From an uncultured Lachnospiraceae bacterium (GTDB taxonomy: Bacteria; Bacillota; Clostridia; Lachnospirales; Lachnospiraceae), in the NCBI GenBank assembly GCA_947175845.1, contig CAMWOK010000222.1:1-5276 (forward strand): DNA of 5,276 nt, in the 5' to 3' direction. A program made the position numbers and the translations under genes. The notes beneath the pieces are model-generated. The model searched no databases and was not told the DNA's origin. It saw only the letters and a list, made by a program, of their open reading frames with translations. Below are positions 1-5,276 of the stretch, piece after piece; position 1 is the first letter of the stretch; every line of letters starts with the position of its first letter.

Positions 1-1535
1 GAGGTCGCCTCGTCGAGAATCAGCATGGGCGGCAGACAGAGCATCACGCGCGTGATGCACAGAAGCTGCTTCTGCCCCTGCGAGAGGCTTCCGCCGTCCT
101 CCGTGATCACCGTGTCATACCCCTGCGGCAGACGCTTGATAAAGCTGTGCGCGTGCGCTGCCTTCGCCGCCGCGACAACCTCGTCATCCGTGGCATCCGG
201 CTTGCCCATCACGATATTCTCGCGGATAGTGCCCGCATGCAGCCAGGTCTCCTGCAGCACCATGCCAAAGCTGCTGCGCAGGCTTTTGCGCGTCATGTCG
301 CGGATGTCCACACCGTCAACCTGAATCCTTCCACTATTAACATCATAGAACCGCATGAGCAAATTTATGACAGTTGTTTTTCCGCAGCCAGTCGGCCCGA
401 CAATCGCCACGCGCTGGCCGGACTTCACCTCGAGGTTGAAATCCTGTATCAGCTTCTGGTCGGGATTGTAGGAAAAATGAACATTTGTCATGGTGATATT
501 TCCCTTAGGCGACTGCAGAACTGCCGCGCCGTCTGCTTCTGGTATCTGCGGCTCCTCCTCGATAAATTCGAACACCCTCCCCGCACACGCGAGCGCTGTC
601 TGCAGCTCTGTCACCACGCCGGAGATCTCGTTGAACGGCTTTGTGTACTGGTTCGCGTAGCTCAAAAAGCTCGTGAGCTGTCCGACGCTGATGCGCCCTT
701 TGATGGCGAGAAATGCGCCGAGGATGCCCACGCCTGCATAGACAAGACTGTTGACAAAGCGCGTGCAGGGGTTGGTCAGCGAGGAGAAGAAGATCGCCTT
801 CACGCTCGCCTTCTGCAGCCTTGCGTTGATTTCCTCAAACCGCTCCATGACCTGCGGTTCGTAGTTGAACGCCTTCACAACCTTCTCGTTGCCGATCATC
901 TCGTCGATCAGCGCAGTCTGCTCGCCGCGCGTCTCAGACTGAAGTTTGGACATGCTGAAGGTGCGCTTAGCGATAAATCCGGCGATAAAAAATGACAGCG
1001 GTGTCAGAATAACGACGACAATCGTGGTGGACACGTTGATGGAGAACATGAACAACAGCGTTCCGACAATGGTGACAACTCCCGTAAACAGCTGCGTGAA
1101 TCCCATCAGCAGACCGTCAGAAAACTGGTCCACGTCCGCGATAATGCGGCTCACAATGTCGCCGTGGGAATGCCCGTCAATGTACTTGAGCGGCAGTATC
1201 TGCAGCTTCTTGAACGCCTCGTCGCGCACGTCGCGCACCACCTGGTAGGCGATCTTGTTGTTGCAGGTGTTCATGACCCACTGCACCACCGCCGTGAGCA
1301 CGATGATGACAGCCATCTTTTTCAGTATACCCAAAATCCCGTCAAAATCTACCGCTCCGGGACCAAGAATGCAGTCCACCGCCTCGCCGGTCAGAATCGG
1401 GATGTACAGTGTCAGTATAACCGAAACTGCCGCAAGAACGATGGAAAAAAACAAAATAATTTTATATTTTCCGATGTAGTCTAGGACCTTTTTGAGGATG
1501 TCGATTGAATTTTTCTTATCTTTCTTATCTTTCAT
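1..1535 (-). CDS. ABC exporter half-transporter, consensus-site subunit (3' end cut off by window)
   Basis: This is a membrane-fused ABC ATPase and the second subunit of a predicted heterodimeric exporter. 511 complete codons are visible from the ATG at 1535. A Lys/Asp-rich start (MKDKKDKKN) leads into a six-helix permease domain (first helix about residues 26-48). The nucleotide-binding domain follows, with A-loop Tyr356, Walker A GPTGCGKT at 380-387, Q-loop Gln428, signature LSQGQ at 484-488 and Walker B ending LILDE with catalytic Glu509. The sequence stops two bases into the codon after Thr511, so the D-loop, switch His and C-terminus lie outside; about 70-110 residues are probably missing by family length. 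The start is fixed by AGGAGGT at 1543-1549, 7 nt upstream. The gene overlaps the upstream ABC gene by 11 nt, suggesting translational coupling. The signature has Gln for the usual Gly, as in TM288/BmrD/LmrD-type subunits. The substrate is unknown; drug, peptide or lipid are all possible. Confidence 0.95.
   Translation of the reverse strand, partial: MKDKKDKKNSIDILKKVLDYIGKYKIILFFSIVLAAVSVILTLYIPILTGEAVDCILGPGAVDFDGILGILKKMAVIIVLTAVVQWVMNTCNNKIAYQVVRDVRDEAFKKLQILPLKYIDGHSHGDIVSRIIADVDQFSDGLLMGFTQLFTGVVTIVGTLLFMFSINVSTTIVVVILTPLSFFIAGFIAKRTFSMSKLQSETRGEQTALIDEMIGNEKVVKAFNYEPQVMERFEEINARLQKASVKAIFFSSLTNPCTRFVNSLVYAGVGILGAFLAIKGRISVGQLTSFLSYANQYTKPFNEISGVVTELQTALACAGRVFEFIEEEPQIPEADGAAVLQSPKGNITMTNVHFSYNPDQKLIQDFNLEVKSGQRVAIVGPTGCGKTTVINLLMRFYDVNSGRIQVDGVDIRDMTRKSLRSSFGMVLQETWLHAGTIRENIVMGKPDATDDEVVAAAKAAHAHSFIKRLPQGYDTVITEDGGSLSQGQKQLLCITRVMLCLPPMLILDEAT
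1515..1532 (-). repeat. 9-nt tandem repeat across the junction of the two ABC genes
   Basis: The coding strand carries AAAGATAAG twice in tandem right after the ATG of the downstream ABC gene, where it encodes KDK KDK. The copy nearest the ATG also contains the TAA stop of the upstream ABC gene (1527-1525). Gain or loss of one unit would keep both reading frames intact, changing only the length of the charged N-terminus. The repeat is seen directly; any functional meaning is speculation. Confidence 0.75.
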
Positions 1536-3291
1536 TCTGGTTACCTCCTGCAGCTTTTTTATCCGGGAACTGCGAATAGTAAATTTCCTGATAAATCACG
1601 TTGTCCGCAAGCAGCTGCTCGTGCGTCCCGATCCCGGCGACTGCGCCGTCGTCCATCACGACAATCTTGTCGGCGTACTGAATCGACGCTGCGCGCTGTG
1701 ACACAATTATGACAGTCATGTCATTTTCCATGTTCTTGATCGCCGCGCGCAGCTTTGCATCCGTGGCAAAATCAAGCGCCGACGCGCTGTCGTCGAGGAT
1801 CAGGATGTCGGGTTTTCTGACGATGGCGCGCGCGATGGTCAGGCGCTGTTTCTGACCGCCGGAGAGGTTCTTGCCGCCCTGTGCGATCATAAAATCGAGC
1901 CTGCCTTCCTTGGTGTCGACAAACTCCTTTGCCTGCGAGATGCGCAGCGCCTCCTCGATGTCCTCGTCCGTCGCATTTTCATTGCCCCACAACAAATTCT
2001 CGCGGATTGTCCCTTTAAACAAAACCGCCTTCTGGGGAACGACGCCGATTTTTGCCCGCAGCGCGGAGAGCTCATAATCAATTGCCTTGAAGCCGTCCAC
2101 AATCACCTGCCCCTTTGTCGCGTCGTAAAAGCGCGGAATCAGATTGACCAGAGAGGTCTTTCCAGAACCTGTACCGCCGATGACGCCGAGCGTCTCGCCC
2201 TTCTTCACGACAAAATTAATGTCCGTGAGGGACTCGTCCCCGCCTCCGCTGTAGGTCAGGCAGACATGGTCAAAGATAATCGCCGCGTTCTCTTCCCCTT
2301 CATTCATGACCTCTATGTCATTTTTGTCGAGTGTTCCGCTCTTCATGCTCGAGGTGATGTCAAAGATGCCCTCGACGCGCTTTGCGCAGGCGAACGCCTT
2401 CGTGAGCTGGATGATGAGGTTTGCCATCTTGACAAGCTCCACCAGAATCTGCGACATGTAGTTTACCAGCGCGACCACCGCGCCCTGCGTGATGACGCCG
2501 TTGTCCACGCGGATCGCCCCCGTCCACAGCAGCACGACGAGCGCGATATTGATGATGATGTACGTCACCGGATTCATCGCCGCGGAGATTTTTCCGACAA
2601 AGACCTGTGTGTTGAGCAGCAGCTCATTTTCCTGCTCAAAGTCCTCCGTCTCAGACGCCTCGTTGCAGAAGGCGCGGATGACGCGCGCACCCGCAAGATT
2701 CTCGCGCGTCCTGCCGAGGATCTTGTCAAGCGCGGACTGTACCTTCTTGTAGAGCGGCATGCTGACGAGCATAATTCCAAACACGACAACCGCAAGCAGC
2801 GGAATCGTCACCACAAAGATGAGCGCCGCCTTAACGTCCACCGTGAACGCCATGATCATGGCGCCGAACACAATAAACGGCGAGCGCAAAAGCAGGCGCA
2901 GCGTCAGGTTCACACCGTTCTGAATCTGGTTGACATCGCTGGTCATGCGCGTGATGAGCGTGCTGGTTCCGACAGTGTCCAGCTCCGTGTAGGACAGGCT
3001 CTGTATGTGTGCAAACAGGGCGTTGCGAAGCTGGGTTGCAAAGCCAACCGCAGCCTTCGCGCTGAAGTACTGCGCTGTCACCGCGCTGATGAGCCCGACA
3101 GCCGCCAGAATCACCAGCACCCCGCCCGACTTTAAGATGTACGGCGCATCCCCGCCCGCGATCCCGTTGTCGATCATTGCCGCCATCACGAGCGGAACCA
3201 TCAGTTCGAAGGAAGCTTCCAGCATCTTGAACAAAGGCGCCAGAATGCTTTCCTTCCTGTAGTCTTTTATGTACTTTAGCAAGCTTTTCAT
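1525..3291 (-). CDS. ABC exporter half-transporter, degenerate-site subunit
   Basis: This is a complete 588-residue fused permease-ATPase, a usual length for a half-exporter (type IV, MsbA-like fold). Hydrophobic helices lie near residues 16-40, 55-78, 135-150, 155-178, 240-260 and 268-292. The ATPase domain has A-loop Tyr347, Walker A GGTGSGKT at 372-379, Q-loop Gln420, intact signature LSGGQ at 476-480 and Walker B ILILD at 496-500. Two catalytic positions are altered: the residue after Walker B is Asp501, not Glu, and the switch His is Gln532 (VSQRAAS). In TM287, BmrC and LmrC the same kind of change marks the subunit whose Walker motifs form the non-hydrolytic site, while its intact LSGGQ serves the partner's active site. 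The partner encoded immediately downstream fits this exactly. The ATG at 3291 has a GGGGGG ribosome site 9 nt upstream. Export across the cytoplasmic membrane is inferred from the family; the cargo is not readable. Confidence 0.96.
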   Translation of the reverse strand: MKSLLKYIKDYRKESILAPLFKMLEASFELMVPLVMAAMIDNGIAGGDAPYILKSGGVLVILAAVGLISAVTAQYFSAKAAVGFATQLRNALFAHIQSLSYTELDTVGTSTLITRMTSDVNQIQNGVNLTLRLLLRSPFIVFGAMIMAFTVDVKAALIFVVTIPLLAVVVFGIMLVSMPLYKKVQSALDKILGRTRENLAGARVIRAFCNEASETEDFEQENELLLNTQVFVGKISAAMNPVTYIIINIALVVLLWTGAIRVDNGVITQGAVVALVNYMSQILVELVKMANLIIQLTKAFACAKRVEGIFDITSSMKSGTLDKNDIEVMNEGEENAAIIFDHVCLTYSGGGDESLTDINFVVKKGETLGVIGGTGSGKTSLVNLIPRFYDATKGQVIVDGFKAIDYELSALRAKIGVVPQKAVLFKGTIRENLLWGNENATDEDIEEALRISQAKEFVDTKEGRLDFMIAQGGKNLSGGQKQRLTIARAIVRKPDILILDDSASALDFATDAKLRAAIKNMENDMTVIIVSQRAASIQYADKIVVMDDGAVAGIGTHEQLLADNVIYQEIYYSQFPDKKAAGGNQNER

Positions 3292-3345
3292 AAAAGATTT
3301 CCCCCCTTTTATTTTATGAATGTATGATTAACATTTTCCCGCTTT
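3292..3345 (-). other. AT-rich gap before the ABC operon with a weak inverted repeat
   Basis: These 54 bases separate the stop of the 230-residue unknown gene from the first ABC gene. They hold a small inverted repeat, AATGT-N7-ACATT (3319-3335), which could be a weak operator. A TAAAAT hexamer (3311-3316, minus strand) could be a -10 box, but nothing near TTGACA lies 16-18 nt upstream of it. There is no hairpin followed by a T-run, so I see no terminator here. Read-through from the upstream genes is therefore possible. The repeat is short enough to be chance. Confidence 0.3.
3301..3306 (-). promoter_or_regulatory. Unusual all-G ribosome binding site of the first ABC gene
   Basis: The message reads AAAAGGGGGGAAATC before the ATG at 3291. 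The six-G run ends 9 nt before the start codon. It pairs with the 16S tail less well than the AGGAGG used by the second ABC gene and the DUF402 gene, but no better site lies nearby, and the ATG begins the first conserved residues of the permease domain. Confidence 0.6.
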
Positions 3346-4038
3346 TTAATGGTTATGCCAGTCGCAGGACGCAAAATTTTCGTCAAAACTGTCATATCCT
3401 GCGCAGATCAGCTCCCCTCCCCAGCCGTCAGAAAACTGAAATTCCATAAATCTTCCATGAAAATGAATTCCTTCCGGAATCATTGACTGATACAGCCCGT
3501 CAAAATTAAACATCGGATACTGTCTGCGCAACCTGCCTTCGATATCGGGCTTTTCCATCGTTCCATTGTTCGGCTTCCGGTCATACGCCTCATACCCCCA
3601 TCTTCCGATGGATTCCTGCATCTGATAAATTTCCCTGTCCAGATTGTCCATATCATACCCGTCTAGCGAACCCGGAACCACAGCCTCCTCGATCTCCCAG
3701 AAAGGGTATTCGCACGCCTCAAGATCGTCAAAAAAGTGGCAGAGGATGCAGTCGTTAATCTGCTTTATATTTTTCCTGATCTCCGTCTCTTTCTGGTTAT
3801 AGTACGCCTCAAGCCCCCCTGCGACTGCAGCGCCGTCCGTCCTGTCTTTTAAAAAAGGACGGAGTGGTTCATAGAAAGAGGACTGTTCCCGCCGCAGTTC
3901 CCGCAAAATACCCTCGAGCGTATCGCCGATTGTTATATTCCCCTGCCCAAACTCCTTATTCTCATAAACGCCCGCAATCCCCATTGAAAAGGTTCCTCTT
4001 GCGAGAAATGTTCCATTTTTATATTGTATCTCTATCAT
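3346..4038 (-). CDS. Hypothetical soluble protein, 230 residues, second gene of an unknown pair
   Basis: I do not recognise this family. The ATG at 4038 is preceded by AGGAG (4046-4050) at 7 nt. The frame stays open upstream to an in-frame start at 4143, but that part overlaps the preceding gene and is not supported. The protein has no signal peptide or membrane segment and is probably cytoplasmic and acidic. The N-terminus (MIEIQYKNGTF) looks like beta strands. The middle (about 40-150) looks helical and charged. The C-terminal third is rich in aromatic residues and Gly and ends in CDWHNH. Cysteines lie at 97, 100, 109, 212 and 225 and histidines at 101, 192, 194, 228 and 230, so metal binding is conceivable but unproven. 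The gene follows its upstream neighbour after only 4 nt, which points to one operon and perhaps a joint role. A toxin-immunity or defence role would be a guess without direct evidence. Confidence 0.82.
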   Translation of the reverse strand: MIEIQYKNGTFLARGTFSMGIAGVYENKEFGQGNITIGDTLEGILRELRREQSSFYEPLRPFLKDRTDGAAVAGGLEAYYNQKETEIRKNIKQINDCILCHFFDDLEACEYPFWEIEEAVVPGSLDGYDMDNLDREIYQMQESIGRWGYEAYDRKPNNGTMEKPDIEGRLRRQYPMFNFDGLYQSMIPEGIHFHGRFMEFQFSDGWGGELICAGYDSFDENFASCDWHNH

Positions 4039-4042
4039 TTCG

Positions 4043-4480
4043 TTACTCCTGCCTATTTGCGCCTGACATACCGCTTCGAACGTCTTTATCAGGGGATACC
4101 TCATAAGACTCAAGCTCCCTGCAAAGCGCCACAAAATCATCATACACCGTGATGGTCTGCAGATATCGGAAATCCAGCGTCAGACCCGAGGCGCGATGCC
4201 GCAGAAAGTCCGCATCCCACAGTGGCACGGCGACAAAGCCTTCCCTGTAATCGTACTTAAGCGGCTCATACTTTGCGATATTTGCGCGGAAATATTTGAC
4301 CTTCGCCATGCAGAGCTTATTGATGCGAAACAGCAGACCTATTATGTCCGTCCGCTCAAAGAATGCATCCTTGAAAATCAAATGCTTATGGGCGTTCTCC
4401 TTCTCCGAGTACCAGGCACTGTTTTCATGTTTCAGACCATATTTCTCGATAAGAAGCTGCCTGTCATCTTTCTCACACAC
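4043..4480 (-). CDS. Hypothetical soluble protein, about 145 residues, first gene of an unknown pair
   Basis: I do not recognise this family. I prefer the GTG at 4480, giving 145 residues, because GAGGGGG (4489-4495) sits 8 nt upstream. A longer reading from the GTG at 4555 (170 residues) has AAAGG directly against the start codon and would run through a GC-rich hairpin, so it is less likely but not excluded. The product is mixed alpha/beta by eye, with many aromatic and charged residues (for example KYEPLKYDYREGFVAVPLWD near 70-89). It has no signal peptide, membrane helix or obvious catalytic motif. The C-terminal tail (about 128-145) is polar and probably flexible. A candidate promoter lies upstream and the 230-residue gene starts 4 nt after its stop, so the two are probably cotranscribed. 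Function is unknown. Confidence 0.75.
   Translation of the reverse strand: MCEKDDRQLLIEKYGLKHENSAWYSEKENAHKHLIFKDAFFERTDIIGLLFRINKLCMAKVKYFRANIAKYEPLKYDYREGFVAVPLWDADFLRHRASGLTLDFRYLQTITVYDDFVALCRELESYEVSPDKDVRSGMSGANRQE
4046..4050 (-). promoter_or_regulatory. Ribosome binding site that sets the start of the 230-residue gene
   Basis: AGGAG lies 7 nt before the ATG at 4038 and overlaps the last codon region of the preceding gene, whose TAA stop is at 4045-4043. This favours the 230-residue form over a 265-residue form starting at 4143, which would overlap the upstream gene by about 100 nt. The layout also allows reinitiation by ribosomes finishing the upstream gene. Confidence 0.75.
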
Positions 4481-4488
4481 TGCCGTTT

Positions 4489-4495
4489 CCCCCTC
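4489..4495 (-). promoter_or_regulatory. Ribosome binding site supporting the GTG start at 4480
   Basis: GAGGGGG followed by an 8-nt spacer (AAACGGCA) precedes the GTG at 4480. It is the only well-placed purine-rich site near the 5' end of this frame and is the main reason for choosing the shorter protein. Confidence 0.5.
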
Positions 4496-4526
4496 ATGTT
4501 TCGCATCGTTGTGTTCCCCGCGTTCT

Positions 4527-4551
4527 GGCGGCAGATAAAATACCAGCCGCC
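4527..4551 (-). other. GC-rich hairpin in the leader of the unknown gene pair
   Basis: A perfect 6-bp inverted repeat, GGCGGC/GCCGCC, encloses a 13-nt AT-rich loop. It lies between the candidate promoter and the GTG at 4480. No T-run follows in the direction of transcription, so it is not a standard terminator. It could be a leader structure affecting stability or translation, or it could be coding sequence if the GTG at 4555 is the real start. The stem is seen directly; a role is inferred weakly. Confidence 0.35.
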
Positions 4552-4583
4552 GCACACCTTTTTGATAATTTATGGCACTATTT

Positions 4584-4613
4584 ATAATATCATAAATTTA
4601 TAAGTACATACAA
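4584..4613 (-). promoter_or_regulatory. Candidate sigma-A-type promoter for the unknown gene pair
   Basis: On the minus strand TTGTAT (4613-4608) and TATTAT (4589-4584) are spaced by 18 nt in a very AT-rich stretch. Transcription would begin near 4577, giving a leader of about 100 nt to the GTG at 4480. Both boxes differ from consensus (TTGACA/TATAAT), and AT-rich DNA yields chance matches, so confidence is moderate. Placement between two genes that differ in composition supports a transcription start here. Confidence 0.45.
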
Positions 4614-4641
4614 CCTGTTAATTCCCTAAATTTTCTGAACG

Positions 4642-4662
4642 GTTCCTATGATTGTTCCTATG
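4642..4662. repeat. Direct repeat of GTTCCTATG, 12-nt period
   Basis: GTTCCTATG occurs at 4642-4650 and again at 4654-4662, separated by ATT. The pair lies about 30 bases upstream of the candidate -35 box of the unknown gene pair. A 12-nt period is close to one helical turn, so a protein could contact both copies from one side. It could equally be a small duplication without function. Confidence 0.45.
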
Positions 4663-4700
4663 CAAGACGGTGGAATGGGCGGCTGTTTATAAATATCCTT

Positions 4701-5255
4701 TTATCGCGTTCTATCGCCAAGTGACTTCTCAAGCATCTCACAGCATCTTCTTGTGTATTCTATAAATGAAGCGCTGTCACTCAACATCCCTCGCTGCAGT
4801 CTATCACTTGTCTCGATTGCAAGGTGAAATTGCTCCTTCGTAATATCCTTCTTTATCAGGGCTTCTTCGAGTTCATCCATGTCATCCACTATAATTGTCC
4901 CATCTGGATAAACTACCAAATCCAGATACAAATCATCAAAATATGGCACTCCATCCGCATCAATGCCCTGATCTGCAATCATATCGATATACCACAGCAG
5001 AACATTTTTATGTTCATCCATCATGGCTGTTATACAGTACCAGTCATCCTGCGGCAGGATCGACAACCATTTTATTCCTCTGTCACAGACTACAATATCT
5101 TCTCCATTGAATTTCCAGATCTGGATCTTACTTACCTCTTTGATATCCATCAGGCCAATATATCCATGAAACAGATCCGTGTTTACTGTTTTTCCATACA
5201 GCTCTCTGGAAGTAATACAGCTCCACTCGTCATATGATAAACGGCTTCTTTTCAT
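4701..5255 (-). CDS. DUF402-domain protein (Ntdp/FomD-like fold), 184 residues
   Basis: This matches the DUF402 family, whose characterised members (nucleoside di/triphosphatase Ntdp and FomD of fosfomycin biosynthesis) are metal-dependent phosphohydrolases. After about 50 N-terminal residues comes the barrel: WYCITAMMD near 72-80 and LLWYIDM near 86-92. The hallmark acidic core follows: YFDDLYLDLVVYPDG at 105-119, then DDMDELEEA at 124-132. Asp107, Asp112, Asp125, Asp127 and Glu128 are the likely metal-site positions by family pattern. The helix after it (KKDITKEQFHLAIETSDRL) is also typical. The protein is cytoplasmic, with no signal or membrane segment. Start choice: ATG at 5255 with AGGAGGG (5261-5267) at 5-6 nt; a GTG at 5270 would overlap that site. 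The substrate is unknown. It is AT-richer than the ABC genes, and no terminator is visible after it. Confidence 0.88.
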   Translation of the reverse strand: MKRSRLSYDEWSCITSRELYGKTVNTDLFHGYIGLMDIKEVSKIQIWKFNGEDIVVCDRGIKWLSILPQDDWYCITAMMDEHKNVLLWYIDMIADQGIDADGVPYFDDLYLDLVVYPDGTIIVDDMDELEEALIKKDITKEQFHLAIETSDRLQRGMLSDSASFIEYTRRCCEMLEKSLGDRTR

Positions 5256-5260
5256 AAGTT

Positions 5261-5267
5261 CCCTCCT
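5261..5267 (-). promoter_or_regulatory. Ribosome binding site that sets the start of the DUF402 gene
   Basis: AGGAGGG lies just before GAACTTATG. It decides for the ATG at 5255 over an in-frame GTG at 5270, because the longer form would translate the ribosome site itself. An ATG directly followed by TGA lies at 5272-5267; it may be the end of an upstream gene outside the window, but this cannot be judged from six bases. Confidence 0.75.
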
Positions 5268-5276
5268 CACATTGTC

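Noticed and set aside
147..995. Long open frame on the plus strand (282 codons)
   Set aside because: It lies antisense to the well-supported ABC gene, its product is rich in Arg, His and Leu without any domain, and it arises from the GC-biased codons of the opposite strand.
2266..3135. Long open frame on the plus strand (289 codons)
   Set aside because: Antisense to the first ABC gene, with a highly charged His/Arg-rich low-complexity product; a mirror frame, not a gene.
3736..3750. CxxCH motif (C97-I-L-C100-H101) in the 230-residue protein, like a cytochrome c haem site
   Set aside because: The protein has no signal peptide or other cytochrome features, and c-type haem is attached outside the cytoplasm; most likely a chance match.
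3837..3862. Inverted repeat CCGTCC/GGACGG with an A/T-rich loop
   Set aside because: It lies inside the coding part of the 230-residue gene and lacks a following T-run, so it is not a terminator; 6 bp can occur by chance.
4039..4143. N-terminal extension of the 230-residue protein to 265 residues
   Set aside because: It would overlap the preceding gene by about 100 nt, and the internal ATG at 4038 has an AGGAG site at good spacing.
4196..4603. Plus-strand open frame of 135 codons over the unknown gene and its leader
   Set aside because: Antisense to the 145-residue gene, no ribosome site noted and no recognisable domain; the minus-strand reading has better start signals and operon spacing.
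4614..4700. Possible terminator after the DUF402 gene
   Set aside because: I looked for a stem followed by a T-run on the minus strand and found only short imperfect pairings such as GAACCGTTC with no T-run of note.

Overview
The window reads as chromosomal DNA from a low-to-mid GC Gram-positive bacterium, most likely a clostridial Firmicute of the Lachnospiraceae type. This is an inference from strong AGGAGG-like ribosome sites 6-9 nt before start codons, tight one-strand gene packing and the style of the ABC genes; no marker gene fixes the taxon. All five genes I can support lie on the minus strand, so transcription runs from high to low coordinates.

In order of transcription: (1) 5255-4701, a 184-residue stand-alone DUF402-domain protein of the Ntdp/FomD-like metal-dependent phosphatase fold. 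(2) A 220-base gap (4700-4481) with a short direct repeat, a plausible sigma-A-type promoter and a GC-rich hairpin. (3) 4480-4043 and 4038-3346, two tightly packed genes for soluble proteins of 145 and 230 residues that I do not recognise. (4) A 54-base gap (3345-3292). (5) 3291-1525 and 1535-1, overlapping genes for the two half-transporters of an ABC exporter; the second runs off the window just after Walker B.

The best-supported biology is the ABC pair. The first subunit has Asp in place of the catalytic Glu and Gln in place of the switch His. The second has the catalytic Glu but an LSQGQ signature. This is the complementary pattern of heterodimeric exporters with one degenerate and one competent ATP site (TM287/288, BmrCD and LmrCD class). 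The substrate cannot be read from the sequence, and no MarR- or TetR-type regulator is in the window.

The two unknown genes upstream of the transporter are the least explained part. They look translationally linked and may be cotranscribed with the transporter, because no clear terminator or convincing promoter separates them. Local base counts on sample lines suggest roughly 55-60% GC in the ABC genes, about 50% in the unknown pair and low-to-mid 40s in the DUF402 gene. I found no RNA gene, CRISPR array, insertion sequence or origin, and no gene-free stretch longer than 300 bases.
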